DNA from: Desertivibrio insolitus
Lineage (GTDB): Bacteria > Actinomycetota > Actinomycetes > Actinomycetales > Microbacteriaceae
DNA: 64,000 nt
NCBI RefSeq assembly: GCF_017355965.1
Contig: NZ_JAFIQW010000004.1
Span: forward strand, 434,001 to 498,000
Direction of reading: 5' to 3'
Of this stretch, positions 18,796-28,722 are shown one piece after another. Both the position numbers and the translations under genes were made by a program. How positions within the stretch are numbered: position 1 is the stretch's first letter; each line of letters opens with the position of its first letter. The notes below the pieces were generated by a model that saw only the letters and a list, made by a program, of their open reading frames with translations, made no database searches and was not told where the DNA came from.

Positions 18796-20034
18796 TCAGT
18801 CGACGTGAACGCCCTTGCCCACCACGGTGATGCCGGACTCGGTGACCGTGAGACCGCGGGAGCGGTCGAGCTCCGCGTCGACTCCGATCTTGGCGCCGGG
18901 GGCGACTACGACGTTCTTGTCGAGGATAGCCTTCTGCACCACCGCGTCCGCACCGATCTTCGATCGCTCGAACACGACGCTGTCGACGACCTTCGCACCG
19001 GAGTCGATCGTGGTCCACGGGCCGAGCACGCTGCGCTCGACGTGACCGCCCGACACGACGTCACCGAGGGAGACGATCGAGTCGATGATCGTGCCGAGGT
19101 TGCCCCGCGCGTCGCGCACGAACTTCGCCGGCGGCGCGTTCAGCTGCTGCGTGAAGATCGGCCAGTCCTCGTTGTAGAGGTTGAAGATCGGCAGCGCGCT
19201 GATCAGGTCCTGGTGCGCCTCGAAGAACGAGTCGATCGTTCCCACGTCGCGCCAGTAGTACCGGTCGCGGTCGGTGGCACCGGGCACCTCGTTGCGGTTG
19301 AGGTCGTAGACGCTCGCCTCGCCGCGGTTCACGAAGTCGGGCACGATGTCGCCGCCCATGTCGTGGTTCGAGTCCGACTTCTCGCCGTCGCGGATGACCG
19401 CGTCGATCAGCACGTCGGCGTCGAAGACGTAGTTGCCCATGGAGGCGAGCACCTCGTTGGGGGAGTCGGCGAGACCCTGCGCGTCCTTCGGCTTCTCGCG
19501 GAACGCCGCGATCTTCGTCGGGTCGCTCTCGTCGAGCTCGATCACGCCGAACTGGTCGGCGAGCGACAGCGGCTGCCGGATGGCGGCGACGGTGCAGCCC
19601 CGGCCGGACGCGATGTGCGCGTCGATCATCTGACTGAAGTCCATGCGGTAGACGTGGTCCGCACCGACCACGACCACGATGTCCGGCTTCTCGTCGCGCA
19701 GCAGGTTGAGCGACTGCAGGATCGCGTCGGCGCTACCCGCGAACCATCGCTTGCCGAGCCGCTGCTGCGCCGGGACCGACGCGATGTACTGGTTCAGCAG
19801 GCCCGACAGGCGCCATGTCTGCGAGACGTGACGGTCGAGGCTGTGCGACTTGTACTGCGTCAGCACGACTATCTGATGGAAACCGGAATTGATGAGGTTC
19901 GACAATGCGAAGTCGATGAGCCGGTAACTGCCGCCGAACGGTACGGCCGGTTTCGCCCGGTCCGCCGTGAGTGGCATGAGGCGTTTGCCCTCACCTCCGG
20001 CGAGGACGATGCCGAAGATCTTCTTTGATGCCAT
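18796..20034 (-). CDS. glgC: Glucose-1-phosphate adenylyltransferase
   Basis: This 412-aa ADP-glucose pyrophosphorylase supplies ADP-glucose for alpha-glucan synthesis. It has [28 protein letters not shown] (nucleotide site and allosteric lysine region), the DHVYRMDF motif and a C-terminal left-handed beta-helix. The ATG at 20034 is six bases after TACTGT (20046-20041), so it is probably leaderless. The open frame upstream to 21273 is a shadow of glgA. It is divergent from glgA/glgM. Confidence 0.95.
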   Translation of the reverse strand: MASKKIFGIVLAGGEGKRLMPLTADRAKPAVPFGGSYRLIDFALSNLINSGFHQIVVLTQYKSHSLDRHVSQTWRLSGLLNQYIASVPAQQRLGKRWFAGSADAILQSLNLLRDEKPDIVVVVGADHVYRMDFSQMIDAHIASGRGCTVAAIRQPLSLADQFGVIELDESDPTKIAAFREKPKDAQGLADSPNEVLASMGNYVFDADVLIDAVIRDGEKSDSNHDMGGDIVPDFVNRGEASVYDLNRNEVPGATDRDRYYWRDVGTIDSFFEAHQDLISALPIFNLYNEDWPIFTQQLNAPPAKFVRDARGNLGTIIDSIVSLGDVVSGGHVERSVLGPWTTIDSGAKVVDSVVFERSKIGADAVVQKAILDKNVVVAPGAKIGVDAELDRSRGLTVTESGITVVGKGVHVD

Positions 20035-20040
20035 AACCCC

Positions 20041-20075
20041 ACAGTAGAGGCATAACCACACCGCTGTACTACCGT
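20041..20075. promoter_or_regulatory. Back-to-back leaderless promoters of glgC and glgA
   Basis: Minus-strand TACTGT (20046-20041) lies six bases before the glgC ATG and plus-strand TACCGT (20070-20075) lies seven bases before the glgA ATG. The two starts are only 48 bp apart, so the polymerase sites must share sequence. Confidence 0.6.
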
Positions 20076-20082
20076 CTGAAAC

Positions 20083-21264
20083 ATGCGAGTCGATCTGCTT
20101 ACCCGTGAATATCCGCCGGAGGTCTACGGGGGAGCCGGCGTGCATGTCGCAGAACTGGTCAAGGCGCTCCGCAACGACATCGACGTCGTCGTGCGCGCGT
20201 TCGGCCAGCCCCGCGACGAGCCGAACGTGCACTCCTACCTCGTTCCCGCCGAACTCAACTCGGCGAACCCCTCCCTCGCGACGCTCGGCGTCGACCTCCA
20301 GATGGCCCGCGACGCCGCGGGAGCCGACCTCGTCCACTCGCACACCTGGTACGCCAACGCCGCCGGTCAGCTCGCGAGCCTGCTCCACGGCATCCCGCAC
20401 GTCGTCACCGCGCACAGCCTCGAACCGCTGCGCCCGTGGAAGGCGGAGCAGCTCGGCGGCGGGTACCGCATCTCCAGCTGGATCGAGCACAACGCGTTCG
20501 CCGGGGCGGATGCCGTGATCGCCGTGAGCGACGGCATGAAGCGCGACATCCTGCGCTCCTACCCGTTCCTCGACGAGGCCCGCGTGCACACGGTGCACAA
20601 CGGCATCGACCTCGAGCGCTGGAAGCCGGTGCGCGACGACGAGCTCGTCCGCTCGTTCGGAATCGACCCCGACCGGCCCTCCGTCGTGTTCGTCGGCCGC
20701 ATCACCCGGCAGAAGGGCCTGCCCTACCTGCTGCGCGCGCTGTCGGCGCTGCCGACCGACGTGCAGGTCGTGCTCTGCGCCGGCGCACCCGACACCCCGG
20801 AGATCATGGCCGAGGTGCAGGGCCTCGTGCGCGAGCTGCAGGAGACCCGCAGCGGCGTCATCTGGATCGAGGAGATGCTCCCGCAGCCGCAGCTGTCGGC
20901 GATCCTCTCGAGCGGCACCGTCTTCGTCTGCCCGTCGGTGTACGAGCCGCTCGGCATCGTGAACCTCGAGGCCATGGCGTGCGGCCTGCCGGTCGTCGGC
21001 ACGGCCACGGGCGGCATCCCGGAGGTCGTCGACGACGGCGTCACCGGACGTCTCGTTCCCATCGACCAGGCGGATGACGGCACGGGCACGCCCCTCGACC
21101 CCGACCGCTTCGTCGCCGATCTCGCCGCCGCCCTCACCGAGGTCGTCGCCGACCCCGAGCGGGCCCGGCAGATGGGTGAAGCGGGACGCGCGAGGGCCGA
21201 GGCGCACTTCGGCTGGGACCGCATCGCGGCGCGCACGCGCGAGGTCTACGCGACGCTGTTCTGA
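20083..21264 (+). CDS. glgA: GT4-type glycogen synthase / maltose-1-phosphate synthase (GlgA/GlgM type)
   Basis: This 393-aa glycosyltransferase begins [26 protein letters not shown], as in mycobacterial Rv1212c (GlgM), which lies divergent to glgC in the same way. GlgM joins ADP-glucose and glucose-1-phosphate into maltose-1-phosphate for the GlgE pathway. Older annotation calls it glycogen synthase. [18 protein letters not shown] and [31 protein letters not shown] form the donor site with the conserved E-x7-E region. The trehalose synthase gene in this window supports an alpha-glucan/trehalose link. GlgE, GlgB and maltokinase are not here. Confidence 0.9.
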   Translation: MRVDLLTREYPPEVYGGAGVHVAELVKALRNDIDVVVRAFGQPRDEPNVHSYLVPAELNSANPSLATLGVDLQMARDAAGADLVHSHTWYANAAGQLASLLHGIPHVVTAHSLEPLRPWKAEQLGGGYRISSWIEHNAFAGADAVIAVSDGMKRDILRSYPFLDEARVHTVHNGIDLERWKPVRDDELVRSFGIDPDRPSVVFVGRITRQKGLPYLLRALSALPTDVQVVLCAGAPDTPEIMAEVQGLVRELQETRSGVIWIEEMLPQPQLSAILSSGTVFVCPSVYEPLGIVNLEAMACGLPVVGTATGGIPEVVDDGVTGRLVPIDQADDGTGTPLDPDRFVADLAAALTEVVADPERARQMGEAGRARAEAHFGWDRIAARTREVYATLF

Positions 21265-21290
21265 TCCGCGCACTGGATAGGCTGAAGAGC

Positions 21291-22073
21291 ATGAGCACCG
21301 TCCTCGATTTCTCCGACCTCGCCGTCGTGCGCGACGGCAACAGAATCCTCGATTCGGTGACGTGGGCGGTGCAGGACGACGAGCGCTGGGTCGTGCTCGG
21401 ACCCAACGGTGCGGGCAAGACGACGCTGCTCCAGGTCGCGGGCGCTCTCATGCACCCGAGCGCGGGCAGCGCGAAGGTGCTCGACGCGACGCTCGGCTCG
21501 GTCGACGTGTTCGAGCTCCGTCCGCGCATCGGCATCGCCTCCACAGCGATGGCGCGCCGGATCCCGGGCAACGAGACCGTGCTCGACTCGGTGATGACGG
21601 CGGCGTACAGCGTCACCGGCCGCTGGAACGAGCGCTACGAGGACATCGACGTGCGCCGCGCCCACCGGGTGCTGCGCGAGTGGCGGCTCAGCGACCTCGC
21701 CGACCGCCGCTTCGGCAGCCTCAGCGACGGCGAGCAGAAGCGCGTGCAGATCGCTCGTGCGGTCATGACCGATCCGGAGCTGCTGCTGCTCGACGAGCCC
21801 GCCGCGAGCCTCGACCTCGGCGCGCGGGAGGAGCTGCTGCAGCTGCTCGGCGGCTACGCCTCGTCGCCCGAGGCCCCCGGCATCGTCATGGTGACCCACC
21901 ACGTCGAGGAGATCCCCGTGGGCTTCACGCACGCGCTGCTGCTCGCCGACGGCGGCATCCGCGCGGCCGGCCCGATCGACGAGATCATCACCTCGCAGCA
22001 GCTGAGCGACGTCTTCGGGCTCGCGCTCAACGTCGAGAACGAGAGCGGACGCTACACGGCGCGCGCCGCCTAG
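21291..22073 (+). CDS. ABC transporter ATP-binding protein
   Basis: This 260-aa ATPase has Walker [10 protein letters not shown] (about 40-48), the signature [14 protein letters not shown] with Asp in place of the usual Gly (SDGE for SGGQ), Walker [13 protein letters not shown] and H-loop MVTHHVEE. No membrane partner is adjacent, so the substrate is unknown. It resembles solitary ModF-like or iron-type ATPases. TAGGCT (21278-21283) lies seven bases before the ATG, indicating a leaderless mRNA separate from glgA, which ends 26 bp upstream. Confidence 0.88.
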   Translation: MSTVLDFSDLAVVRDGNRILDSVTWAVQDDERWVVLGPNGAGKTTLLQVAGALMHPSAGSAKVLDATLGSVDVFELRPRIGIASTAMARRIPGNETVLDSVMTAAYSVTGRWNERYEDIDVRRAHRVLREWRLSDLADRRFGSLSDGEQKRVQIARAVMTDPELLLLDEPAASLDLGAREELLQLLGGYASSPEAPGIVMVTHHVEEIPVGFTHALLLADGGIRAAGPIDEIITSQQLSDVFGLALNVENESGRYTARAA

Positions 22074-22160
22074 CCCGGAACCGCCCTCTCTGCTATTCTC
22101 GATAGCTGGCTTCCGCGCTTTCCACGCGTGTTTCAGACCACCCCTCTATTAGGACGATCC

Positions 22161-22415
22161 ATGAAGACTGAGATTCACCCCGAGTACCGCGCCGTCGTTT
22201 TCCGCGACCTGGCTTCCGGCGAGACCTTCCTCACCCGTTCGACGGTGTCGAGCGACAAGACGATCGAGCTCGACGGTCAGACGTACCCCGTGATCGACGT
22301 CGAGATCTCCTCGGCCTCGCACCCGTTCTACACGGGCAAGCAGCGCATCATGGACTCCGCCGGTCGCGTCGAGAAGTTCAACTCGCGCTACAAGAACTTC
22401 GGCGGCAGCAAGTAA
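22161..22415 (+). CDS. rpmE2: 50S ribosomal protein L31 type B
   Basis: This 84-aa protein starts [20 protein letters not shown] and ends KRYKNFGG-like ([11 protein letters not shown]). It has no cysteines, so it is the zinc-independent (type B) paralogue of L31, which in many bacteria replaces the zinc form under zinc limitation. AGGACG precedes the ATG at 22161. A TATTCT hexamer in the 88-bp upstream gap could be its -10. No Zur-like palindrome is obvious. A strong terminator follows. Confidence 0.95.
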   Translation: MKTEIHPEYRAVVFRDLASGETFLTRSTVSSDKTIELDGQTYPVIDVEISSASHPFYTGKQRIMDSAGRVEKFNSRYKNFGGSK

Positions 22416-22429
22416 GCACCGCTTCGAAG

Positions 22430-22461
22430 GAAGGGCGATCGGCTTCGGCCGGTCGCCCTTC
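22430..22461 (+). terminator. Terminator after rpmE2
   Basis: GAAGGGCGA and TCGCCCTTC form a nine-base-pair stem around a CGG-rich loop, followed by CTCGCGTTTC. It lies 15 bp after the rpmE2 stop. Confidence 0.75.
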
Positions 22462-22580
22462 TCGCGTTTCGGGGGGCCGGATGACTCGCGCTGACGGCTT
22501 CCGAAGGGCGCACGCCGGAGGGGGCGCGACGACGCATCGGCACAGCGCATGACCGGCGCGTGTCGCCGGCCCCACAACCC

Positions 22581-23300
22581 CTACGCGGCGACGACCGCCT
22601 CGGCGAGCTTCGCAGCCCGCAGCGGCCACGCGCCGTCCGCGACGAACTCGGGGTCGCGCACGCGCCGCATGTACTCCTGGAAGCTCTCCGCCTGGTCGCG
22701 GCACCAGCCCACCTGCATCTCGTGCAGCACGTCGAGGTCGACGAGCACCTCGACGGGGTAGCGGCGCGCGATGGCCTGGGCGACGCGCCCCGCGGCCACG
22801 GCGTCGCTGCGCGCGTCGTGCGCGTCGTCGAGCCGGATGCCGTAGTGCTCGGTGGCCGCGGTCAGCGTCCGCTTGCCACGGCGGTAGCGGTCGACCGCCT
22901 TGTCCAGCACGAGCGGGTCGATGATCGGCCCGTGCACGAGCGGGGAGACGCCGTGCCGTGCGGCCTCGCGGTCGAGCAGGCTGAGGTCGTAGGGAGCGTT
23001 GTAGATCGTGACGGCGAGGCCACGGGCGAACAGCGTGGTGAGCCGGTCGACGATCTCGGCGACGACCTCGGCAGCGGGGCGGCCCTCGCGGCGTGCACGC
23101 TCGGTGGTGACGCCGTGCACGGCGGTCGCGCCGGCGGGGATCTCGATCCCGGGGTCGGCCATCCAGCTCCACGACTCGAGCTGGCGCCCGTCGGCATCGA
23201 GCACGCCGACGTGGGCCGTCACGATGCGGGCCGTCTCGACGTCGACTCCGGTGGTCTCGAGATCGAAGACCCCGAGGGTCTCGGTCCACGCGCTCGTCAT
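22581..23300 (-). CDS. DEDDh 3'-5' exonuclease (DNA polymerase III epsilon-like)
   Basis: This 239-aa exonuclease has ExoI FDLETTGVD (Asp and Glu ligands, about 12-20), ExoII YNAPYDLSLLD and ExoIII HDARSDAVAAG with the DEDDh histidine. It is free-standing, without a BRCT or polymerase domain, so it may act as a proofreading or repair exonuclease. The ATG is at 23300. It is followed on the minus strand by the 165-bp spacer carrying the rpmE2 terminator. Confidence 0.9.
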   Translation of the reverse strand: MTSAWTETLGVFDLETTGVDVETARIVTAHVGVLDADGRQLESWSWMADPGIEIPAGATAVHGVTTERARREGRPAAEVVAEIVDRLTTLFARGLAVTIYNAPYDLSLLDREAARHGVSPLVHGPIIDPLVLDKAVDRYRRGKRTLTAATEHYGIRLDDAHDARSDAVAAGRVAQAIARRYPVEVLVDLDVLHEMQVGWCRDQAESFQEYMRRVRDPEFVADGAWPLRAAKLAEAVVAA

Positions 23301-23383
23301 GCCTGAACGCTAGAGGCGGCCACCGGCATCGCCGCGGAGGCGCTCCGAGGAGGGAAGAGCCCGCCCCGGAAGGAGCGGGGGAG

Positions 23384-23418
23384 GAGGGGGCGGATGCCTC
23401 AGCGGCATCCGCCCCCTC
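23384..23418. terminator. Terminator after treS, 15-bp perfect stem
   Basis: GAGGGGGCGGATGCC (23384-23398) pairs perfectly with GGCATCCGCCCCCTC (23404-23418) around a five-base loop. It lies just after the treS stop. Each arm contains one copy of the genome-favoured octamer CGGATGCC/GGCATCCG. Confidence 0.85.
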
Positions 23419-23421
23419 TGC

Positions 23422-25140
23422 TCAGTTCGCCTGGAACGTCGGCTGCCCGATGTGCAGCCAGTAGAACGACTGCGAGCCGAGCGTGAGCGTGACCTTGCCG
23501 TCCTCGCCGATGGTCGGGAACTGCCCGCCGCCGAAGAGGTCGTACAGGGCCGCGCCCTCGTAGCCGGTCGCGTCGATCTCGAACGCGGCAGGGTTGTGCG
23601 CGAAGTTGAACACGCACATCACCTGCTCGGGGCTGTCGCCGAACTGCTCGCCGGAGCCCTCGTACGAGCGCACGAAGGCGAGCACCGAGCCGTGGTTCGT
23701 GTGCAGCACCTTCAGGTCGCCGAGGCCGAAGACCGGGTGACGCTTCCGCACGTGGATCACGTTGCGGATCCAGTGCAGCAGCGAGCGCGACTGCGCGAGC
23801 TGCGACTCGACGTTGATGAGCGAGTAGTTGTAGACGAGCGACTGCACGACCGGCAGGTACAGCTTGCCGGGGTCCGCGGTGGAGAACCCGGCGTTTCGGT
23901 CGGGCGTCCACTGCATGGGCGTGCGCGAGCTGTCGCGGTCGTTGAGCCAGATGTTGTCGCCCATGCCGATCTCGTCCCCGTAATAGAGGAACGGGCTGCC
24001 GGGCAGCGAGAACAGCAGCGCATGGGCCAGCTCGATCTCGTCGCGCGAGTTGTCGAGCAGCGGGGCGAGGCGGCGCCGGATGCCGATGTTCGAGCGCATC
24101 CGCGGGTCGTAGGCGTACCAGCCGTACATCGCCTGGCGGTACTCCTCGCTGACCATCTCGAGCGTGAGCTCGTCGTGGTTGCGCAGGAACACGCCCCAGG
24201 CCGCCGACTTCGGCACGTCGGTCTGCTCGGAGAGGATCTGCACGAGCTCGTCGGCACGCTGCGCACGGAGCGAGTAGAAGATGCGCGGCATCACCGGGAA
24301 GTCGAAGGCCATGTGGCACTCCGGCTCCTCGTCGGTGCCGAAGAACGCGGCGACCTCACGAGGCCACTGGTTCGCCTCGGCGATCAGGATGCGGCCGGGG
24401 TACTCCTCGTCCACCATCGCCCGCAGGCGCTTGATGAACTCGTGGGTCGGGGGCTCGCCCTCGCCGTTGCCGTCCTCCGACTCGAAGAGGTAGGGGATCG
24501 CGTCGAGCCGCAGCCCGTCGACACCCATGTCAAGCCAGAAGCGGACGATGTTGAAGATCTCCTCCTGCACCGCCACGTTCTCGAAGTTGAGGTCGGGCTG
24601 GTGGGAGAAGAAGCGGTGGAAGAAGAACTGCCGGCGCACCGGGTCGAACGTCCAGTTCGACTCCTCCGTGTCGACGAAGATGATGCGGATGTTCTCGTAC
24701 TTCTCGTCGGTGTCGCTCCAGACGTAGTAGTCCCCGTAGGGGCCGTCCGGGTCGGACCGCGACTGCTGGAACCACTCGTGCTGGTCGGAGGTGTGGTTCA
24801 GCGGGAAGTCCATGACGACGCGCATGTTGCGCTCGTGGGCCTTGGTGACGAGCTCACGGAACTCGTCGACCGTGCCGAAGTCCGGCAGGATCTGCGTGAA
24901 GTCCGACACGTCGTACCCGCCGTCGCGGAGCGGCGACTGGTAGAACGGCGGCAGCCAGAGCGCGTCGACGCCGAGCCACTGCAGGTAGTCGAGCTTGCCG
25001 ATGAGTCCAGCGATGTCGCCCGAGCCGTCGCCGTTGGCGTCGACGAACGATCGCACCATCACCTCGTAGAAGACGCTGCGCTTGTACCAGAGCGGATCGA
25101 GCGTCAGGCCCGGAAGCTGGATGGGTGCGGTGAAGCTCAC
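23422..25140 (-). CDS. treS: Maltose alpha-D-glucosyltransferase (trehalose synthase)
   Basis: This 572-aa GH13 enzyme interconverts maltose and trehalose. It begins with the TreS hallmark DPLWYKRSVFYEVMVRSF. Catalytic residues are the Asp in DGLRLDAIPYLFE, Glu in ILIAEANQWP and Asp in FLRNHDELTLEM, with NHTSDQHEWFQ upstream. The start is GTG at 25140 with GAGAGGAG just upstream. In many actinobacteria it is next to maltokinase and glgE, but here it stands alone with its own terminator. With glgC and glgA/glgM nearby it suggests a trehalose to alpha-glucan route. Confidence 0.93.
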   Translation of the reverse strand: MSFTAPIQLPGLTLDPLWYKRSVFYEVMVRSFVDANGDGSGDIAGLIGKLDYLQWLGVDALWLPPFYQSPLRDGGYDVSDFTQILPDFGTVDEFRELVTKAHERNMRVVMDFPLNHTSDQHEWFQQSRSDPDGPYGDYYVWSDTDEKYENIRIIFVDTEESNWTFDPVRRQFFFHRFFSHQPDLNFENVAVQEEIFNIVRFWLDMGVDGLRLDAIPYLFESEDGNGEGEPPTHEFIKRLRAMVDEEYPGRILIAEANQWPREVAAFFGTDEEPECHMAFDFPVMPRIFYSLRAQRADELVQILSEQTDVPKSAAWGVFLRNHDELTLEMVSEEYRQAMYGWYAYDPRMRSNIGIRRRLAPLLDNSRDEIELAHALLFSLPGSPFLYYGDEIGMGDNIWLNDRDSSRTPMQWTPDRNAGFSTADPGKLYLPVVQSLVYNYSLINVESQLAQSRSLLHWIRNVIHVRKRHPVFGLGDLKVLHTNHGSVLAFVRSYEGSGEQFGDSPEQVMCVFNFAHNPAAFEIDATGYEGAALYDLFGGGQFPTIGEDGKVTLTLGSQSFYWLHIGQPTFQAN

Positions 25141-25322
25141 CGTGCTCCTCTCACAAGGCGAAAAGAAAAAGGGCGATCTGCCCTCTTCAGCATCATATGG
25201 TCGGCGCTCCTCGCGCTGTCCAGGCGGCGCGGGCGTTGCCAGCGTCGGCTCAGGATCCCGGATGACCCGGCGCCGCGCCCCCGCCCTGGTCGACCCTCCG
25301 GGTCGGGCAGACTTGCTGCACG

Positions 25323-26222
25323 ATGCCTCCTTCGCCCTACGCCGACCGCCTCGCCACGATCCCCGTCGAGAGCCGCGACGTCGTCGCGCTCGGCGCCCGC
25401 ACGCGGTACTGGGTGTACGGACCGAAGGACGCCGCGACGACGATCGTCGTGGTGCACGGCTTCCGCGGCGAGCACCACGGGCTCGAACCCGTCGTGGCGC
25501 ACCTGCCCGAGTACCGCGTCGTGAGCCCGGACCTGCCCGGCTTCGGCGAGTCCGAGCCGCTGCCGGGGCGCGAACACTCGATCGAGGGGTACGGCGACTG
25601 GCTCGCGGCCTTCCTCGACGCCACCGGCCTCGCCGACGGCACGGCCGTCGTGCTGGGTCACTCGTTCGGCTCGATCGTGGTCTCGCACGCGATCGCCCGC
25701 GGCATCGTCCGGACCCCGAAGCTCGTGCTCGTGAACCCCATCGCGAAGCTCGCGCTCGAGGGGCCGAAGCGCGCCGCGACCGCGGCGGCGATCGCCTACT
25801 ACCGCCTGGGCGCTGCGCTGCCGGACCGGCTCGGGCACGCCCTGCTGAAGAACCCGCTGATCGTGCGCGTGATGAGCGAGACGATGGCGAAGACGCGCGA
25901 CCGCGAGCTGCGGGCGTGGATCCACGGCCAGCACCACTCCTACTTCAGCCTCTTCGCCGATCGGCGGATGCTGCTCGAGGCCTTCGCCGCGTCGGTGAGC
26001 ACCGACGTCATCGCGGCCGCACCCGGCATCCGGATCCCGACGCTGCTCGTCGCGGCCGACCGGGACGACATCGTGCCGCTCGCCGCGGTCGAGGAACTGG
26101 CGGACGCGCTGCCGGGTGCGAGGCTGCGCGTGCTGCCGGGCGTCGGGCATCTCATTCACTACGAGCTGCCGGGACTCGCCGCCCAGCACATCCGCGAGTT
26201 CCTCGCCGAGGACGGGCGCTAG
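25323..26222 (+). CDS. Alpha/beta hydrolase
   Basis: This 299-aa alpha/beta-hydrolase fold protein has an oxyanion-hole HGF (VVVHGFRGEHHG), nucleophile elbow GHSFGS (about 118-123), an acid in AADRDDIVP and histidine in GVGHLIHYE. There is no signal peptide, so it is probably cytoplasmic. The substrate is unknown. CAGACT ten bases before the ATG is a weak -10 for a leaderless mRNA. It is divergent from treS (182-bp gap) and converges with the next gene, stops four bases apart. Confidence 0.85.
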   Translation: MPPSPYADRLATIPVESRDVVALGARTRYWVYGPKDAATTIVVVHGFRGEHHGLEPVVAHLPEYRVVSPDLPGFGESEPLPGREHSIEGYGDWLAAFLDATGLADGTAVVLGHSFGSIVVSHAIARGIVRTPKLVLVNPIAKLALEGPKRAATAAAIAYYRLGAALPDRLGHALLKNPLIVRVMSETMAKTRDRELRAWIHGQHHSYFSLFADRRMLLEAFAASVSTDVIAAAPGIRIPTLLVAADRDDIVPLAAVEELADALPGARLRVLPGVGHLIHYELPGLAAQHIREFLAEDGR

Positions 26223-26226
26223 GCGC

Positions 26227-26850
26227 TCAGGACTCGAGCGGGTTTTGCTCGCCGAGCTCCCCGGAGGCGAGGGTCAGCGACGCCTCGTCGAGCCGGTCGT
26301 CGAAGGCGAGGAAGGTGAGCGCGTCGTTCTCGACGCGGAAGGTGTGGATCGATCCGTTCGGGATGCGCTGACCGCTGTGGGCGAGGTCGTCCGGCGCGGT
26401 GGCGTGGAGGATCGAACGGATGACGCCGCCGTGCGTCGCCACGACGAGGGTGCTGCCCTCGTGGCGCGCGGCGAGCTCGCGGAGCGCCCGCAGCGCGCGG
26501 TGCGCGACCTGGCGCCTGCTCTCCCGGCCGGGCACCCGCCCGTCGGGGAAGCGCGCCTCGAGCTCCTGCTGGGTCAGACCCTCCGCATCGCCGTAGTTGC
26601 GCTCCGCGAGTTCGCGGCGTCGCCCCGGGGCCCCGAGACCGAGCCGTGCCGCGATGATGTCCGCGGTCTCGGCCGCCCGCGAGAGCGGGCTCGAGTAGAC
26701 GGCGTCGACCGTCCGCCTGGTGAGCAGCTCCCCGGCTGCCGCCGCCTGCTCGCGACCGAGGTCGTTGAGGGGGATGTCGGTGCTGCCCTGGATGCGGCCG
26801 GCGCGGTTCCAGTCGGTCTCGCCGTGGCGGACGAGGTGGAGCATGGTCAT
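26227..26850 (-). CDS. Histidine phosphatase (phosphoglycerate mutase-like) family protein
   Basis: This 207-aa protein starts MTMLHLVRHGETDWN with the catalytic RHGE box, and has the second catalytic residues in VVATHGGVIRSIL. It belongs to the broad-specificity acid phosphatase branch with GpgP-like and PhoE-like members. The exact substrate cannot be read from sequence. The ATG at 26850 is preceded by GGAGG. It lies 50 bp downstream of the sirtuin gene on the same strand and may be co-transcribed. Confidence 0.87.
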   Translation of the reverse strand: MTMLHLVRHGETDWNRAGRIQGSTDIPLNDLGREQAAAAGELLTRRTVDAVYSSPLSRAAETADIIAARLGLGAPGRRRELAERNYGDAEGLTQQELEARFPDGRVPGRESRRQVAHRALRALRELAARHEGSTLVVATHGGVIRSILHATAPDDLAHSGQRIPNGSIHTFRVENDALTFLAFDDRLDEASLTLASGELGEQNPLES

Positions 26851-26900
26851 GCGGAGGTCCTCCGGGCGCTCGGGCGGCGCGGGATCAGGGGGAGCGGAGA

Positions 26901-27755
26901 TCAGAGCCGCTCGGCGAGGGCGGTCAGCAGCTGCGTGGCGCCCGCGTCGATCTTAAGCGTCGCGCGCCGGTCGCCGCGGGTCTCGCCGCGGTTGACGATG
27001 AGCACCGGCAGCTTGCGCTTGACGGCCTGATCGAGCAGGCGGATGCCGCTGTTCACCACGAGCGACGACCCCGCGATCACGAGCGCGTCGGCGGCCAGCA
27101 CGAGCGCCTTCGCCTCGTCGTACTTCACCGGCGGGATGAACTCGCCGAAGAAAACGACGTCGGGCTTGAGCATGCCGCCGCAGACGGTGCAGACGGGGAT
27201 CTCGAAGCGCTCGACCCCGCGCACCTCCGCGTCGCCGTCGGGATTGATCGTGACCACGTCGGGCTGCTCGAGCCACGGGTTCGCGCGGCTGATGCGGTCG
27301 GCGACCGAAGCTCGCGCGAAGAACTGGTCGCAGGCGAGGCAGCGCACGCGGTCGAGCGTGCCGTGCAGGTCGACGACCTTGCCGCTGCCCGCCCTCTGGT
27401 GCAGACCGTCGACGTTCTGCGTGATGACGCCGTTGACGTGCCCGCGCCGCTCGAGCTCGGCGAGCGCGCGGTGGCCCTCGTTCGGCTGCGCCGCGTCGAA
27501 CGTGCGCCAGCCGAGGTGGCTGCCGGCCCAGTAGCGCTGCCGGTAGGAGTGGTCGGAGAGGAACTGCTGGAACGTCATCGGGTTGCGGGGCGTCGCCCCT
27601 TCACCGCGGTAGTCGGGGATCCCGGAGTCCGTGCTGACGCCGGCGCCGGTGAGTACCGCGACGGCGCGCCCGGAGAGGAGCTCAACGGCCGCGTCGAGGT
27701 CTTCCTCGGCGACCGGGCGACCCTGTCCGAGCGAGGTCAGCGTGACATCCGACAC
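26901..27755 (-). CDS. Sir2-family NAD-dependent protein deacylase
   Basis: This 284-aa sirtuin has GAGVSTDSGIPDYRG (about 37-51), ITQNVDGLHQRAG, catalytic HGT (DLHGTLDRV), a zinc site CLAC...CTVC, and GSSLVV near the C terminus. It would remove acyl groups from lysine using NAD. The GTG start at 27755 has GAAGGAGAG nine bases upstream. The zinc cysteines are separated by a long loop, as in class II/macro-related actinobacterial sirtuins. It is divergent from the RNA methyltransferase gene. Confidence 0.9.
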   Translation of the reverse strand: MSDVTLTSLGQGRPVAEEDLDAAVELLSGRAVAVLTGAGVSTDSGIPDYRGEGATPRNPMTFQQFLSDHSYRQRYWAGSHLGWRTFDAAQPNEGHRALAELERRGHVNGVITQNVDGLHQRAGSGKVVDLHGTLDRVRCLACDQFFARASVADRISRANPWLEQPDVVTINPDGDAEVRGVERFEIPVCTVCGGMLKPDVVFFGEFIPPVKYDEAKALVLAADALVIAGSSLVVNSGIRLLDQAVKRKLPVLIVNRGETRGDRRATLKIDAGATQLLTALAERL

Positions 27756-27868
27756 AGACTCTCCTTCTCGCTCACGCAAGACTAAACAACGCGCTTTTCG
27801 GATATGTTTCCTCGTCGGCCCCGACGGCGGGCTGACAGTTCTGCCCACAGCTGATTCCGGGAGGTCCC

Positions 27869-28672
27869 GTGCGGATCGTGCGCGTGACCGATCTGACGGC
27901 CGAGGGGCTCGAGGACTACTCCCGACTGACCGACGTCGCGCTCCGCCGGGTGAGCGAGCCCGCCGGCGGCCTGTACATCGCCGAGTCGACCAAGGTGATC
28001 GAGCGCGCACTACGCGCCGGACACGAGCCGCGATCCGTACTGGTGCAGGAGGAGTGGCTCGGCGACGTCGAGGCCCTGCTCGGCGACCGCGACGTGCCGG
28101 TCTTCGTCGGCGAGTCGGCCGTGCTGGAGAAGCTAACGGGCTACCACCTGCACCGTGGCGCCCTCGCGTCGATGCACCGGCCGCCGCTGCCGACCGTCGC
28201 CGATCTCGTGCGCGACGCGCGCCTGGTCGTCGTGCTCGAGGACATCGTCGACCACACCAACGTCGGGGCCGTCTTCCGGTCGGTCGCCGGGCTCGGGGCC
28301 GACGCCGTGCTGGTGAGCCCGCGTTGCGCCGACCCGCTCTACCGCCGCAGCGTGCGCGTCAGCATGGGCACGGTCCTCCAGGTGCCCTGGACCCGCCTGC
28401 CCGAGTGGGGCGAGGGCGACCGCGTGCTGCACGAGGCCGGCTTCGAGCTCGCCGCGCTCGCCCTGGCCGACGACGCGGTGCCGCTCGACGAGTACGCCGC
28501 GTCCGCACCGGAGCGCGTCGCGCTCGTGCTCGGCACGGAGGGCGACGGGCTGTCCCGTGCCGCGATCGCGGCGGCGGACCGCGTTGTCACGATCCCGATG
28601 CTGCACGGCGTCGACTCGCTCAACGTCGCGGCCGCGAGTGCCGTCGCGCTGTGGGCGATGACGCGCCGCTAG
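27869..28672 (+). CDS. SpoU/TrmH-family RNA 2'-O-methyltransferase
   Basis: This 267-aa SPOUT methyltransferase has an N-terminal substrate-binding domain (about 10-105) and three knot motifs: EDIVDHTNVGAVFRSVAGLG, LVLGTEGDGLS and IPMLHGVDSLNVAAASAVAL. The target (rRNA or tRNA) is not clear from the sequence. The start GTG at 27869 has GGGAGG at 27859-27864. The upstream gap of 113 bp is shared with the divergent sirtuin. Confidence 0.9.
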   Translation: MRIVRVTDLTAEGLEDYSRLTDVALRRVSEPAGGLYIAESTKVIERALRAGHEPRSVLVQEEWLGDVEALLGDRDVPVFVGESAVLEKLTGYHLHRGALASMHRPPLPTVADLVRDARLVVVLEDIVDHTNVGAVFRSVAGLGADAVLVSPRCADPLYRRSVRVSMGTVLQVPWTRLPEWGEGDRVLHEAGFELAALALADDAVPLDEYAASAPERVALVLGTEGDGLSRAAIAAADRVVTIPMLHGVDSLNVAAASAVALWAMTRR

Positions 28673-28722
28673 CTCTCACCGGGATTACCCGCGACGTCGG
28701 CGGGCGCGCCTAGCATGGGCGG

